Below, piece after piece: positions 45,150-53,463 of a stretch of DNA of 64,000 nt. Origin of the DNA: Convivina intestini (GTDB lineage Bacteria > Bacillota > Bacilli > Lactobacillales > Lactobacillaceae); NCBI RefSeq assembly GCF_003096575.1, contig NZ_QEKT01000001.1, positions 6,102-70,101 of the forward strand. Reading direction: 5' to 3'. The position numbers and the translations under genes are program-made. Position 1 is the stretch's first letter, and each line of letters begins with the position of its first letter. The notes under the pieces are model-generated. The model searched no databases, had not been told where the DNA came from, and saw only the letters and a program-made list of their open reading frames with translations.

Positions 45150-45154
45150 AGACT

Positions 45155-46012
45155 ATGGTAAAGCTTGGAATTAATGAAAAATCACTACCGTTTGCCATGA
45201 CTTGGCGTGAGAAATTGCAATTAGCCAAGGACCAAGGCTTTGATTTTATTGAATTATCAGTGGATGAAACCGATGAACGCTTAGGGCGCTTGGATTGGAG
45301 TCGGCAGCAACGTTGGAACTTAGTCCAGGACATGTACGCCGTGGATCTGCCGATTGACACAATGATGTTGTCTGGTTTGAGAAAATTTCCTTTGGGTTCT
45401 GAACAGGCCGATATTGCTGAAAAATCCTATTTAATTTGTCAAAAAGCGATTATTTTAGCCCGTGATTTGGGTATTCGTAATGTTCAAATCGCCGGCTATG
45501 ACGAATACTATGGCGAAAAAAACGATTTAACCCGGGAGCTCTTTATCGAGAATCTGCAACGGGTAGTTGATTTTGCGGCTGAAAATCAAATTATGATTGC
45601 TATTGAAACGATGGATGATCCTTTCATTAATTCAGTGGCCAAAGTTCAAGAAATTAAGCAATCAGTACGATCACCTTGGCTACAAGCCTATCCTGATTTA
45701 GGAAATATTTCGGCCTGGCCGGAGAATGTTCCCGGACAAGATTTAGCCGATGGTTTAGACAATATCGTGGCTATTCATGTCAAAGACACGTACAAAGTAA
45801 CGGAAACTACGCCCGGTAAATTTAAAAACGTTCCCTTTGGTCGCGGAGAAGTTAACTTTTTAGGTCTATTTAAAACGTTGAAGCGAATTGGTTATCAAGG
45901 AACCTTGACGATTGAGATGTGGTCCGAACATGATGCGGATGCCATTGAACAAGTGATTGAAGCCCAACAGTTTGTCCAAGATTTGTTAGCTCAAGCTGGT
46001 TTTTACAAGTAG
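45155..46012 (+). CDS. ulaE: L-ribulose-5-phosphate 3-epimerase UlaE
   Basis: 285 residues, xylose-isomerase-like TIM barrel. G-I-N-E-K-S-L-P, F-I-E-L-S-V-D-E-T, I-A-I-E-T-M-D, H-V-K-D-T and the C-terminal T-I-E-M-W-S-E (metal Glu) motifs are present. It epimerises L-xylulose 5-phosphate at C3 to L-ribulose 5-phosphate. It begins 5 nt after ulaD; no strong SD is visible, so translation is probably coupled. Confidence 0.93.
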   Translation: MVKLGINEKSLPFAMTWREKLQLAKDQGFDFIELSVDETDERLGRLDWSRQQRWNLVQDMYAVDLPIDTMMLSGLRKFPLGSEQADIAEKSYLICQKAIILARDLGIRNVQIAGYDEYYGEKNDLTRELFIENLQRVVDFAAENQIMIAIETMDDPFINSVAKVQEIKQSVRSPWLQAYPDLGNISAWPENVPGQDLADGLDNIVAIHVKDTYKVTETTPGKFKNVPFGRGEVNFLGLFKTLKRIGYQGTLTIEMWSEHDADAIEQVIEAQQFVQDLLAQAGFYK

Positions 46013-46021
46013 GAGTGTCAT

Positions 46022-46720
46022 ATGTTAGAAGAATTAAAAGAAGAGGTTTATCAAGCCAACATGCAATTGCCAGCGCTTGATTTAGTAACTTTTACCTGGG
46101 GAAACGTGTCTGGTATTGATCGAAGCAAGGGTCTCTTTGTCATTAAGCCTTCCGGCGTGGATTACAAAGCTTTGAAACCAGAAGATATGGTGGTAGTTAA
46201 CTTGGACGGTGAGGTTGTCGAAGGGAATTTGAATCCATCCAGTGATACACCGACCCATGCCTATTTATACAAGCATTTTCCAAATATTGGTGGGATTACG
46301 CATACGCATTCGCCATGGGGAGTGGCTTTTGCAGCAGCTAAATTAGATATTCCAGCTGTTAGCACGACTCATGCTGATACTTTTTATGGGGATATTCCAG
46401 CCGTACCAGCCCTAAGTGAACAAGAAATTGCAGAAGGTTACGAACTAAACACCGGTAAAGTCATTGTCAAAGAATTTGCCCAACGAAACATTGACCCTGA
46501 CGCGATACCCGCTGCCTTGGTTAGTCAACACGGACCTTTTGCCTGGGGGGCAACACCGGCTAAGTCGGTTTATAATGCCAAGGTTTTGGAAGTATCAGCT
46601 GAAATGGCTTACCATGCTTTGCAATTAACGCGCAATGAACTGCATGTACCACAATATTTATTAGATAAACACTACTATCGTAAGCATGGTGCCCATGCTT
46701 ACTACGGACAAAAAGAGTAA
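46022..46720 (+). CDS. ulaF: L-ribulose-5-phosphate 4-epimerase
   Basis: 232 residues, class II aldolase/epimerase family. W-G-N-V-S-G-I-D near residue 29, I-K-P-S-G-V-D-Y, S-S-D-T-P-T-H and the zinc motif H-T-H-S are characteristic of AraD/UlaF. It makes D-xylulose 5-phosphate, which enters the phosphoketolase pathway in heterofermenters. Context (ulaG-D-E) favours ulaF over araD. Confidence 0.92.
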   Translation: MLEELKEEVYQANMQLPALDLVTFTWGNVSGIDRSKGLFVIKPSGVDYKALKPEDMVVVNLDGEVVEGNLNPSSDTPTHAYLYKHFPNIGGITHTHSPWGVAFAAAKLDIPAVSTTHADTFYGDIPAVPALSEQEIAEGYELNTGKVIVKEFAQRNIDPDAIPAALVSQHGPFAWGATPAKSVYNAKVLEVSAEMAYHALQLTRNELHVPQYLLDKHYYRKHGAHAYYGQKE

Positions 46721-46771
46721 CTCAGATTTACAAATAATGTCCCTGTTGTTTTAAGAGGGGCCAAGGATGAG

Positions 46772-46802
46772 CCTGTCATTTTATTCAAAGTGATGGGTTT
46801 TT
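46772..46802 (+). terminator. Terminator after ulaF
   Basis: A 9-bp stem with three G-U pairs (46772-46780 with 46789-46797) followed by five T. Moderate strength only. Confidence 0.55.
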
Positions 46803-46810
46803 CTTTCCAA

Positions 46811-46829
46811 TATAATGAAAGCGCTTTTA
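46811..46829 (+). promoter_or_regulatory. -10 box and strong cre of the FGGY kinase unit
   Basis: TATAAT (46811-46816) overlaps TGAAAGCGCTTTTA (46816-46829), one base short of the ideal cre TGAAAGCGCTTTCA apart from its last pair. CcpA binding would directly occlude RNA polymerase. No convincing -35 and no copy of the ula bipartite operator are visible, so this unit is likely under different specific control. Confidence 0.75.
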
Positions 46830-46874
46830 TAGAGATGGGTGCAGTCATTATAGCAAAAATTAGGAGAAAATAGC

Positions 46875-48359
46875 ATGAACACCTACTTAATTATTGATAT
46901 TGGTACGTCAAGTATCCGCGGTATCATTTATGATAAGACGGGTAAGATAATCTATAAAGCTAGTCAAACTTATAAGCCGAAATATTTACCAGATGGTTCG
47001 GTAACCCAAGATCCACAAATTTTCATTGATTTACTAATTCAAATCATCAAGCAATGTACAGTCTTTGCCCGTGATAACGCCTATGAAATTAAAGCGATTT
47101 CAATGACTTCTCAACGTTCATCATTGATTCCAACTAAGGGCGGTCAGCCAATTGCCCAAACTATTATGTGGCAAGACACCCGGGTTAATAAGATTTTGGA
47201 CCAGTACCGAGACTATGATGATTTCTTCTTACAACGCTCCGGTAGTCGTTTAAACGCTGTATATTTAGGAGCTAAAATTTGCTGGGTTAAGTATCAAAGT
47301 CCTGAAATCTATGCTGAAGCGGACAAGATGCTAAACATTCCGTCTTTGTTGCTTTATCAAATGACGGGAACCTATACGACGGATACGACCTATGGTAGCC
47401 GGACGAACTTAATGAACATTCATGATTTAACTTGGGATCCCGATCTGTTTAAAATTTTAGGCCTAGATGTGAACAAAATGCCTGAAATCACAGCTCCTGG
47501 GGATGTTTGTGGTTATATTACAGAAGAATTTTCTCAAAAAACTGGCTTGAAAAAGGGCCTTCCCGTCATTTCAGCCGGTGGAGACCAGCAGTGTGCGGCG
47601 GTTGGTTCAGGAAGTATTACCAATGATGAAGTTTCAATTAATACCGGTACGCGTGGCTATCTAATTAAAAACGTGGATGTCTTACCTAAGATATTAGACG
47701 GAAATATTATCTACAATACTTCAGCTAATCCGAATAAATATATTTTGGAAATCGACTTGCTAGCTTGTTCTTCAACTTTGAATTGGTTTATTGATAACTT
47801 CTATGGCGAACGCGATTTTGATAAGCTAAATCAGGATTTGAGTGACTGCTACGGCCAACACATTAATTTAGCGGTTCTACCATTCCACAAGGGAAAGTCC
47901 ATTGGGGTCTACGATACCCATATCCGGGCGGCCTTCTCTAATGTTGGCCTTTCAACTCGGCGCAAAGATATGCTCTATGCCTTAATGGCCAGTCTCTTTG
48001 TGGAAATTAACAAGGGTTTGGGAATTTTTAAGGCGAACGGACCCATTTCTTCGGTTATTATTAGTGGGGGCCTAACCAACAGTACAGTCATGGATCAAAT
48101 GCAAGCTGATGCCTATAATATGCCCGTTCATAAGACCGCCAGCGTGGAATCAACGGCGATTGGGGCTTTGATTTCGGTCTTAGTGCAACAGGGCGAGTAT
48201 GCCAATTTTCATGATGCTGCCCAAAATATTATTGATGATCCCGTACAAAGTTATGAACCGAATCTGGACAATGTGCAGTGCTTGTTAGATTTTGATGCTC
48301 GTAATACGAATTTATATAGTAATCTGCAAGGAACAGCATCCGGTTACTACAAGGAATAG
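46875..48359 (+). CDS. FGGY family carbohydrate kinase
   Basis: 494 residues with the actin-like double domain. The N-terminal I-D-I-G-T-S-S-I-R-G phosphate loop, M-W-Q-D-T-R (~97), S-A-G-G-D-Q-Q and C-terminal I-S-G-G-L-T-N-S motifs define FGGY kinases of the xylulokinase/L-xylulokinase (LyxK) group. It phosphorylates a free ketose or polyol; L-xylulose or another pentulose would feed directly into the UlaE/UlaF steps, but this is inference. AGGAGAAAA precedes the ATG. A GatC-type permease follows 39 nt downstream. Confidence 0.88.
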   Translation: MNTYLIIDIGTSSIRGIIYDKTGKIIYKASQTYKPKYLPDGSVTQDPQIFIDLLIQIIKQCTVFARDNAYEIKAISMTSQRSSLIPTKGGQPIAQTIMWQDTRVNKILDQYRDYDDFFLQRSGSRLNAVYLGAKICWVKYQSPEIYAEADKMLNIPSLLLYQMTGTYTTDTTYGSRTNLMNIHDLTWDPDLFKILGLDVNKMPEITAPGDVCGYITEEFSQKTGLKKGLPVISAGGDQQCAAVGSGSITNDEVSINTGTRGYLIKNVDVLPKILDGNIIYNTSANPNKYILEIDLLACSSTLNWFIDNFYGERDFDKLNQDLSDCYGQHINLAVLPFHKGKSIGVYDTHIRAAFSNVGLSTRRKDMLYALMASLFVEINKGLGIFKANGPISSVIISGGLTNSTVMDQMQADAYNMPVHKTASVESTAIGALISVLVQQGEYANFHDAAQNIIDDPVQSYEPNLDNVQCLLDFDARNTNLYSNLQGTASGYYKE

Positions 48360-48398
48360 GGATTTACTTGTGAGAGTAAGTCTTGGGGAGTATGAACG

Positions 48399-49817
48399 AT
48401 GGAAATATTTATGAATTTTGTGACGACTTTAGGTCACAATGTGATTGTGCCAATCATCATCTTTTTAGTAGCTGTCGTCTTGGGGGTTAAAATCGCAACG
48501 GCTGTTCGCAGTGCCATTTTAGTTGGGGTAGCCTTAACCGGATTTTCTTGGATTATTGGCTCCTTTACACCGGTTGTAACCAAAATTATTAATCAAATGG
48601 TCAAAGTCACCGGGCTAAACTTACCCATTGTTGATACTGGTTGGCAGTCTTCGGCTTTAACGGCCTTTCAATCACCAGTGGGTATTTCATTTTTCTTAGG
48701 TGGATTAATCTTAGAAACGATTCTCTTTTTAGTGGGTTACACCAAGGTGTTTTTCCCAACCAACCTCTGGCAAAATTGGGGCTTTATGGTTTGGGGTACC
48801 GTGGCTTACGTGGTAACGAAAAACTTTTGGTTGTCATTTAGTTTGAGTGTCTTCTTGATGTTGATTTCGCTCCTGTTAGCTGAAATCCAATCGGACCGTT
48901 ATTCTGACTACTATCAGATTCCAAACGGGACGACAGCTTCCATGCAAAACATTGAAAATGTTATCCCGGCCCTTTTGCTCGATCCAGTTTGGAACATGAT
49001 TGGTTTAAATAAAATCAACATTACGCCAGAACGGTTGAAAGAAAAGATGGGCATCTTTGGTGAACCAACAATGATTGGGGCAATTTTAGGCCTAATCTTA
49101 GGCTTTTTGGCCAATTTAAATCATCTAGGTTCTTTGAAGGCCTGGGGACAGATTTTGTTCTTTTCCATTCAATTAGCCACGGTTATGACAATTTTCCCGA
49201 TGATTGCTCATTTATTTGGAAAAGCCTTCAAGCCAATTACCAGTGAAATTTCTAATCGTTATCGTAAGGAAGATGATGAGAGTGGTGCCAGTGTTACCAA
49301 TAAGAAGCGTTGGTTTATCGCGGTTGATGATGGTCTTGGCTATGGTGAATCAGCCACGTTGATTTCAGGTATGATTTTGATGCCAGTGATGTTGGTGTTG
49401 GCGGTTATTCTCCCTGGCAATAAGATGATTCCAGTGGTGGACCTGATTGCCTTGCCATTTATGCTGGAGTCGATGGTAGCCATTCATCGAGGTAATATGA
49501 CTAAAATCTTCGCCAGTGCGATTGTTTGGTTTAGCCTGGGACTCTATGCTGGTACCTATATGGCGCCGATGTATACCGAAGCTCTTGCTAAATATGGCAT
49601 TGCCGTGGCGACTGGTGCGACCTTGATTGTTAGTTTTAACGTCATGGCTCGTCCCTTTACAGCCTTAATCTTTGCGATTTGGATTACTGGAAATTGGTAC
49701 TTGATTTTACCAGTTGTTCTCTTGTATGTCCTCGCCCAAGGAACGTTACGCTTCAAGCGTGCGCAAATTTGGACTTATCTAGCTCATATGGCCAATAAAA
49801 ATAAAGCTGATGTTTAG
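48399..49817 (+). CDS. Galactitol-type PTS EIIC-like permease without adjacent EIIA/EIIB
   Basis: 472 residues with about 11-12 membrane helices. The N-terminal N-V-I-V-P-I-I-I-F-L, the loop L-N-L-P-I-V-D-T-G-W-Q-S (~70) and the D-P-V-W-N-M-I-G-L segment are typical of the GatC family. No EIIB or EIIA gene accompanies it, and the three genes downstream are UlaC-, UlaA- and UlaB-like with a separate promoter. Paired with a kinase, it may act as a facilitator delivering unphosphorylated sugar, or borrow EIIB from elsewhere. GGGGAG lies upstream. Confidence 0.85.
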   Translation: MEIFMNFVTTLGHNVIVPIIIFLVAVVLGVKIATAVRSAILVGVALTGFSWIIGSFTPVVTKIINQMVKVTGLNLPIVDTGWQSSALTAFQSPVGISFFLGGLILETILFLVGYTKVFFPTNLWQNWGFMVWGTVAYVVTKNFWLSFSLSVFLMLISLLLAEIQSDRYSDYYQIPNGTTASMQNIENVIPALLLDPVWNMIGLNKINITPERLKEKMGIFGEPTMIGAILGLILGFLANLNHLGSLKAWGQILFFSIQLATVMTIFPMIAHLFGKAFKPITSEISNRYRKEDDESGASVTNKKRWFIAVDDGLGYGESATLISGMILMPVMLVLAVILPGNKMIPVVDLIALPFMLESMVAIHRGNMTKIFASAIVWFSLGLYAGTYMAPMYTEALAKYGIAVATGATLIVSFNVMARPFTALIFAIWITGNWYLILPVVLLYVLAQGTLRFKRAQIWTYLAHMANKNKADV

Positions 49818-49825
49818 TATGTTTG

Positions 49826-49856
49826 AAAAGATGTTCTGAAAAGGACGTCTTTTTTT
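49826..49856 (+). terminator. Terminator of the kinase-GatC unit
   Basis: A 9-bp stem AAGATGTTC/GGACGTCTT with G-U pairs (49828-49836 with 49843-49851), followed by a T-run. Confidence 0.8.
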
Positions 49857-49863
49857 GTTTTGG

Positions 49864-49933
49864 AACCGTCCCATTCTGGTAAAAATAGTCGGGATATGTG
49901 GGACTGTTTTTTACTAGGGGCGCTTGCGATAAT
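49864..49933 (+). promoter_or_regulatory. ulaC promoter with 45-bp bipartite operator (site 2)
   Basis: AACCGTCCCATT (49864-49875) and TGTGGGACTGTT (49897-49908) reproduce site 1 at 10/12 and 9/12 positions with the identical 21-bp spacer. The promoter is TGTTTT (49905-49910), a 17-bp spacer, GATAAT (49928-49933), with operator-to--10 distance equal to site 1. The sequence GGGCGCTTGCG overlapping the spacer is a weak cre-like core. Confidence 0.7.
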
Positions 49934-50010
49934 GAGGTTGTAATAAATCAAGAAAGCCCTTACAAAACAAGGAATAGAGCGTTTCTTGAGCGAGGGGATA
50001 GGTAATTTAA

Positions 50011-50481
50011 ATGACAATGTTGAAATATTTTCGTGATAACGACTTAGTGCGAATTTACGATGAGACGCCTCAGGATTGGCAGACAGCTTTGCGAGTTTCT
50101 AGTGAAAACTTAAAAGAAAAGCAAATGATTACAGATGTCTATGTTGATGAAATCATTAAAAATGTCGAAACCAACGGTGCCTATATTGTGATTACGCCCG
50201 GGGTTGTTATGCCGCATGCACTAGCAACTGGTCCTGGTGTTTTGGATACTGGTATTAGCTTTTCAAAGTTCAACGAACCTGTTTATTTTGAAGAGAATAA
50301 TCCAGAAAAGGCTGGTAAATTGTTCTTTACTTTAGCCGCTAAAGATGAGAATCAACATCTGGAAAATATCCAAAACCTAATGGAACTATTGATGACTGAT
50401 GGCATGGTTGAAGCCCTGTCGGCCATTGAAAATATGGACGATTACCAGGCAGTGTTAGATAAGTACGAAGCGACTAATTAA
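50011..50481 (+). CDS. ulaC: Ascorbate-type PTS EIIA component
   Basis: 156 residues of the PTS EIIA type-2 (mannitol/fructose/ascorbate) fold. The phosphorylatable His lies in V-V-M-P-H-A-L-A-T-G (~72). It accepts phosphate from HPr and passes it to UlaB. First gene of the ulaC-ulaA-ulaB unit; the SD is weak (GGTAATTTAA) and a second ATG lies two codons on. Confidence 0.9.
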   Translation: MTMLKYFRDNDLVRIYDETPQDWQTALRVSSENLKEKQMITDVYVDEIIKNVETNGAYIVITPGVVMPHALATGPGVLDTGISFSKFNEPVYFEENNPEKAGKLFFTLAAKDENQHLENIQNLMELLMTDGMVEALSAIENMDDYQAVLDKYEATN

Positions 50482-50508
50482 GTCAATAAATGAGAGGGGA
50501 GTAGGATT

Positions 50509-52020
50509 ATGAATGCAATACTAGCTGTACTGCTAGGTATTTGGGATTTCTTTGCTAAGAATATCTTGACCCAGCCAGCCTACATGATTGGTTTTATCGT
50601 GTTGATTGGTTATATGTTAGAGAAAAAGCCCTTTTATGATAGCTTGGCCGGCTTTTTGAAAGCAACGATTGGCTATATGATCTTGATTGTTGGATCCAAT
50701 GGCCTGGTTACAAGCTTTCGACCAATTCTGGCGGGGTTAAAGGATCGTTTCCATCTAACTGCCACGGTGATTGACCCTTATTTTGGTCAAAATGCGGTTA
50801 CTGAAGGAGTTATGAAGACTTTTGGTAAGTCCTTTGGGGATGTAATGGTGCTCTTGCTGATTGCCTTTGTCTTTAACATCTTGCTGGTGCGCTTTTCGAA
50901 ATACACTAAGTTACGCGCAGTCTTTACCACTGGTAATGTCCAGGTCCAGCAAGCTGCCACAGCCTTTTGGATTATCTTGTTTGCCATTCCTAGCCTAGGC
51001 CGTATTGAAGTGCTCCTAGTTATGGGTCTGCTACTTGGTCTATACTGGGCCGTTGGTTCAAACATGACCATCAAGCCTATTCAAGAATTAACTGATGGTG
51101 GTGGCTTTGCCATTGCCCACCAGCAAATGTTTGGAATTGCCCTAGTAGCTTGGATTTCAGATAAGATGAAGTTTCATGCTGATAAAAAGGGTAATGATCA
51201 AGAAACGAAGCGTTTGGAAGATTATGAACTACCTGGTTTTCTACGTATTTTCAATGAAAACATGGTTGCGACGGCAATCTTAATGTTTGCCTTCTTCGGT
51301 ATCATCATGCTGGTTTTGGGACGTGATTACTTTACAACCCTTTATGTAACTAGCCATGGGGCAACTGGTTTGGCTAAGGACGCTAGTTTCTTCTTCTACA
51401 TCATGACGACTTCATTAAGCTTCGCGGTTAATTTGGCCATCTTGCAGTTAGGCGTGCGGACTTTCGTTGGTGAATTAACCGAAAGCTTTACCGGAATTAG
51501 TGACACAATTCTTCCTAACTCAGTTCCTGGTATTGATGTTGCCGCAACCTTCGCTTTTGGTGAACAAAACGCCGTGACAATTGGCTTCTTGTTTGGTGCC
51601 TTAGGACAGTTCCTAGCCATTGGCTCCTTGATGCTCTTCCATTCGCCAACTATTATTATTGCCGGATTTATCCCGCTCTTCTTTGATAACGCGGTCTTTG
51701 GTGTAATTGCCAATAACCGGGCGGGTGCTAAAGCAGCCATGATTCTACCATTCTTATCCGGTATTATTCAGGTCGTTGGTGCGGCCCTAATCGCCACTTG
51801 GATTGGTATGGCAAAGTATGGTGGCTACATTGGTATGTTCGATTGGGACACAGTTTGGCCAATGTTTACCGTTATTCTTAAGTACTTGGGTTATGTCGGT
51901 GTTGCCATCGTTGCAATTATCTTGTTGGCCATTCCACAATTGGAATACCGTAAGGACCCTAAGCACTACTTCTTAATGGTCGAAGACTACGAAGAGTACA
52001 AGGAACAAACGGAAAAGTAA
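50509..52020 (+). CDS. ulaA: PTS ascorbate transporter subunit IIC
   Basis: 503 residues, about 11 membrane helices, matching the UlaA family: N-I-L-T-Q-P-A-Y-M-I-G (~18), G-Y-M-I-L-I-V-G-S-N, G-G-G-F-A-I-A-H-Q-Q and P-N-S-V-P-G-I-D-V. It is slightly longer than E. coli UlaA because of a charged C-terminal tail. It moves L-ascorbate inward coupled to phosphorylation by UlaB. GAGGGGAGT precedes the ATG. Confidence 0.95.
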   Translation: MNAILAVLLGIWDFFAKNILTQPAYMIGFIVLIGYMLEKKPFYDSLAGFLKATIGYMILIVGSNGLVTSFRPILAGLKDRFHLTATVIDPYFGQNAVTEGVMKTFGKSFGDVMVLLLIAFVFNILLVRFSKYTKLRAVFTTGNVQVQQAATAFWIILFAIPSLGRIEVLLVMGLLLGLYWAVGSNMTIKPIQELTDGGGFAIAHQQMFGIALVAWISDKMKFHADKKGNDQETKRLEDYELPGFLRIFNENMVATAILMFAFFGIIMLVLGRDYFTTLYVTSHGATGLAKDASFFFYIMTTSLSFAVNLAILQLGVRTFVGELTESFTGISDTILPNSVPGIDVAATFAFGEQNAVTIGFLFGALGQFLAIGSLMLFHSPTIIIAGFIPLFFDNAVFGVIANNRAGAKAAMILPFLSGIIQVVGAALIATWIGMAKYGGYIGMFDWDTVWPMFTVILKYLGYVGVAIVAIILLAIPQLEYRKDPKHYFLMVEDYEEYKEQTEK

Positions 52021-52059
52021 ATTATTGTTTTAAATAAAAAAGAATTGAGGAAATATATT

Positions 52060-52365
52060 ATGAATATCTTAGTTGCCTGTGCAAATGGATCTGGAACCAG
52101 CTTGATGATGATGAAAAACGTTGAGAAATCAATGAAGAAGTTGGGTATTCCAGTTAGCAAGATTAATCACACAAGTATTGCCGAAGGTAAGTCAACGGCC
52201 GCTCAATATGACGCCGTCTTCACTCCTTTGAATTTCGTAGACATGTTTAAAGACGTTGCCGCTAAAGGTATTAAAGTTGTTGGGGTTAAGAATGTGATGA
52301 GTGAAAAAGAAATCACGCAACGCATCACTGACGAAACGAATTTCGAAGAAAAATATAAGAAGTAA
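52060..52365 (+). CDS. ulaB: PTS ascorbate transporter subunit IIB
   Basis: 101 residues. The N-terminal phosphocysteine loop is A-C7-A-N-G-S-G-T-S-L-M, as in lactate/cellobiose-like EIIB domains of the UlaB family. ATG 52060 follows TGAGGAAA and gives the standard short N-terminus; the TTG at 52045 is unneeded. It lies 39 nt after ulaA. Confidence 0.93.
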   Translation: MNILVACANGSGTSLMMMKNVEKSMKKLGIPVSKINHTSIAEGKSTAAQYDAVFTPLNFVDMFKDVAAKGIKVVGVKNVMSEKEITQRITDETNFEEKYKK

Positions 52366-52366
52366 T

Positions 52367-52408
52367 TAAAAAAGTGGCTGGCAGTTAAAACTGTCAGCCA
52401 CTTTTTTT
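52367..52408 (+). terminator. Bidirectional terminator between ulaB and lexA
   Basis: A long stem AAAGTGGCTGGCAGT/ACTGTCAGCCACTTT with one G-U, A-run before and T-run after, between convergent genes. Confidence 0.93.
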
Positions 52409-52418
52409 GGAAATAAAA

Positions 52419-53057
52419 TTAATAAATTGCATCACGGTATAGGCCAACCACTTTACCAAGAATAGAAACTTGATCTAGAATAATGGGTTCTAAACTATCA
52501 TTTTCTGGTTGTAGACGGTAGTGATTAGCTTCGCGGAAGAAACGTTTAACCGTGGCTTCGTTGTCCTCATTCATCGCCACAACTACATCGCCGTTGTCGG
52601 CATTGGTTTGCTGACGAACAATCACTTTGTCGCCATCAAGAATACCAATTTTAATCATTGAATTACCACGGACATTTAACATAAAGAGGGAACCATCATA
52701 TTGAACTAAATTATCCGGAATGGGGAAGAATTCAGTGGCTTCTTCTTCGACAGCTAAAATGGGTTGCCCGGCGGTAACTAAACCAAGCACGGGGATTTGC
52801 CCACTATTAGCTGAAACCCCTAAGATTTCTAACCCGGCCGCAGTAACTTCAATTGCCCGAGCCCGGGGCTTGTTGGCGTCTTTGGAGAGGTAACCCTTGT
52901 CTACTAAACGCTTAATGTGGCCGTGAATTGTGGAAGAAGAAGATAGACCAATTGCTTCGCCAATTTCACGCACAGTGGGCGGATAGCCATTTTTGCACTG
53001 GTTATCATGAATAAAGCGTAATACTTGAATTTGTTTACTGTCAGCGCTTTTAACCAT
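52419..53057 (-). CDS. lexA: LexA repressor
   Basis: 212 residues. An N-terminal winged helix (1-65; P-P-T-V-R-E-I-G and S-S-S-T-I-H-G-H-I) is followed by the S24 autoprotease domain: cleavage site Ala96-Gly97 (T-A-G-Q-P), Ser133 in R-G-N-S-M and Lys171 in A-T-V-K-R. RecA-stimulated self-cleavage would derepress SOS genes. ATG 53057 is chosen for AAGGA upstream; the frame to 53117 crosses the operator region. Confidence 0.96.
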   Translation of the reverse strand: MVKSADSKQIQVLRFIHDNQCKNGYPPTVREIGEAIGLSSSSTIHGHIKRLVDKGYLSKDANKPRARAIEVTAAGLEILGVSANSGQIPVLGLVTAGQPILAVEEEATEFFPIPDNLVQYDGSLFMLNVRGNSMIKIGILDGDKVIVRQQTNADNGDVVVAMNEDNEATVKRFFREANHYRLQPENDSLEPIILDQVSILGKVVGLYRDAIY

Positions 53058-53114
53058 AAAATCTTCCTTAACGTTTACTAATATACCAATATTACCGAAA
53101 AAACAGCAAAAAAT

Positions 53115-53128
53115 CAAACATATGTTCG
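53115..53128. promoter_or_regulatory. SOS box (LexA operator)
   Basis: CAAACATATGTTCG differs at one position from the Gram-positive LexA consensus CGAACATATGTTCG. It lies between lexA and the divergent yneF gene and may control both. Confidence 0.88.
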
Positions 53129-53218
53129 TTTTTCTGCTGTTTAGAGTTAAGCGGAGTATTAAGTGGCAATATGATATAATTATCTGGAAGTTTTCGATAA
53201 AAATAAAGGAGGACGGCT

Positions 53219-53440
53219 ATGATTTACCTAGTTGGTATTTTAGCCTTAGCAGTTGGTTTAGTCGGAGGATTTTTCTTAGCTCGGATGACTATGAAGAGCT
53301 ACTTAGCTAAGAACCCACCCATTTCAGAAGAGATGATGAAGTCAATGATGATGTCAATGGGTCAAAAGCCTTCACAAAAGAAGTTGAACCAAATGATGAG
53401 TCAAATGAAGCAACAAAGCCAAAAGGCACAAAAAAAATAA
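53219..53440 (+). CDS. YneF family (UPF0154) membrane protein
   Basis: 73 residues: one N-terminal transmembrane helix (about 3-22), then [17 protein letters not shown] and a Met/Gln/Lys-rich tail, as in YneF. The function is unknown. AAAGGAGG precedes the ATG. It is divergent from lexA across the SOS box, and its 3' end forms part of the terminator shared with plsC. Confidence 0.85.
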   Translation: MIYLVGILALAVGLVGGFFLARMTMKSYLAKNPPISEEMMKSMMMSMGQKPSQKKLNQMMSQMKQQSQKAQKK

Positions 53441-53463
53441 GCTCAACGGCTTATTTTTTTTGT
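53428..53463 (+). terminator. Bidirectional terminator embedded in the yneF and plsC 3' ends
   Basis: CACAAAAAAAATAAGC pairs with GCTTATTTTTTTTGTG around a 6-nt loop. Both convergent coding regions end inside the stem. Confidence 0.85.
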
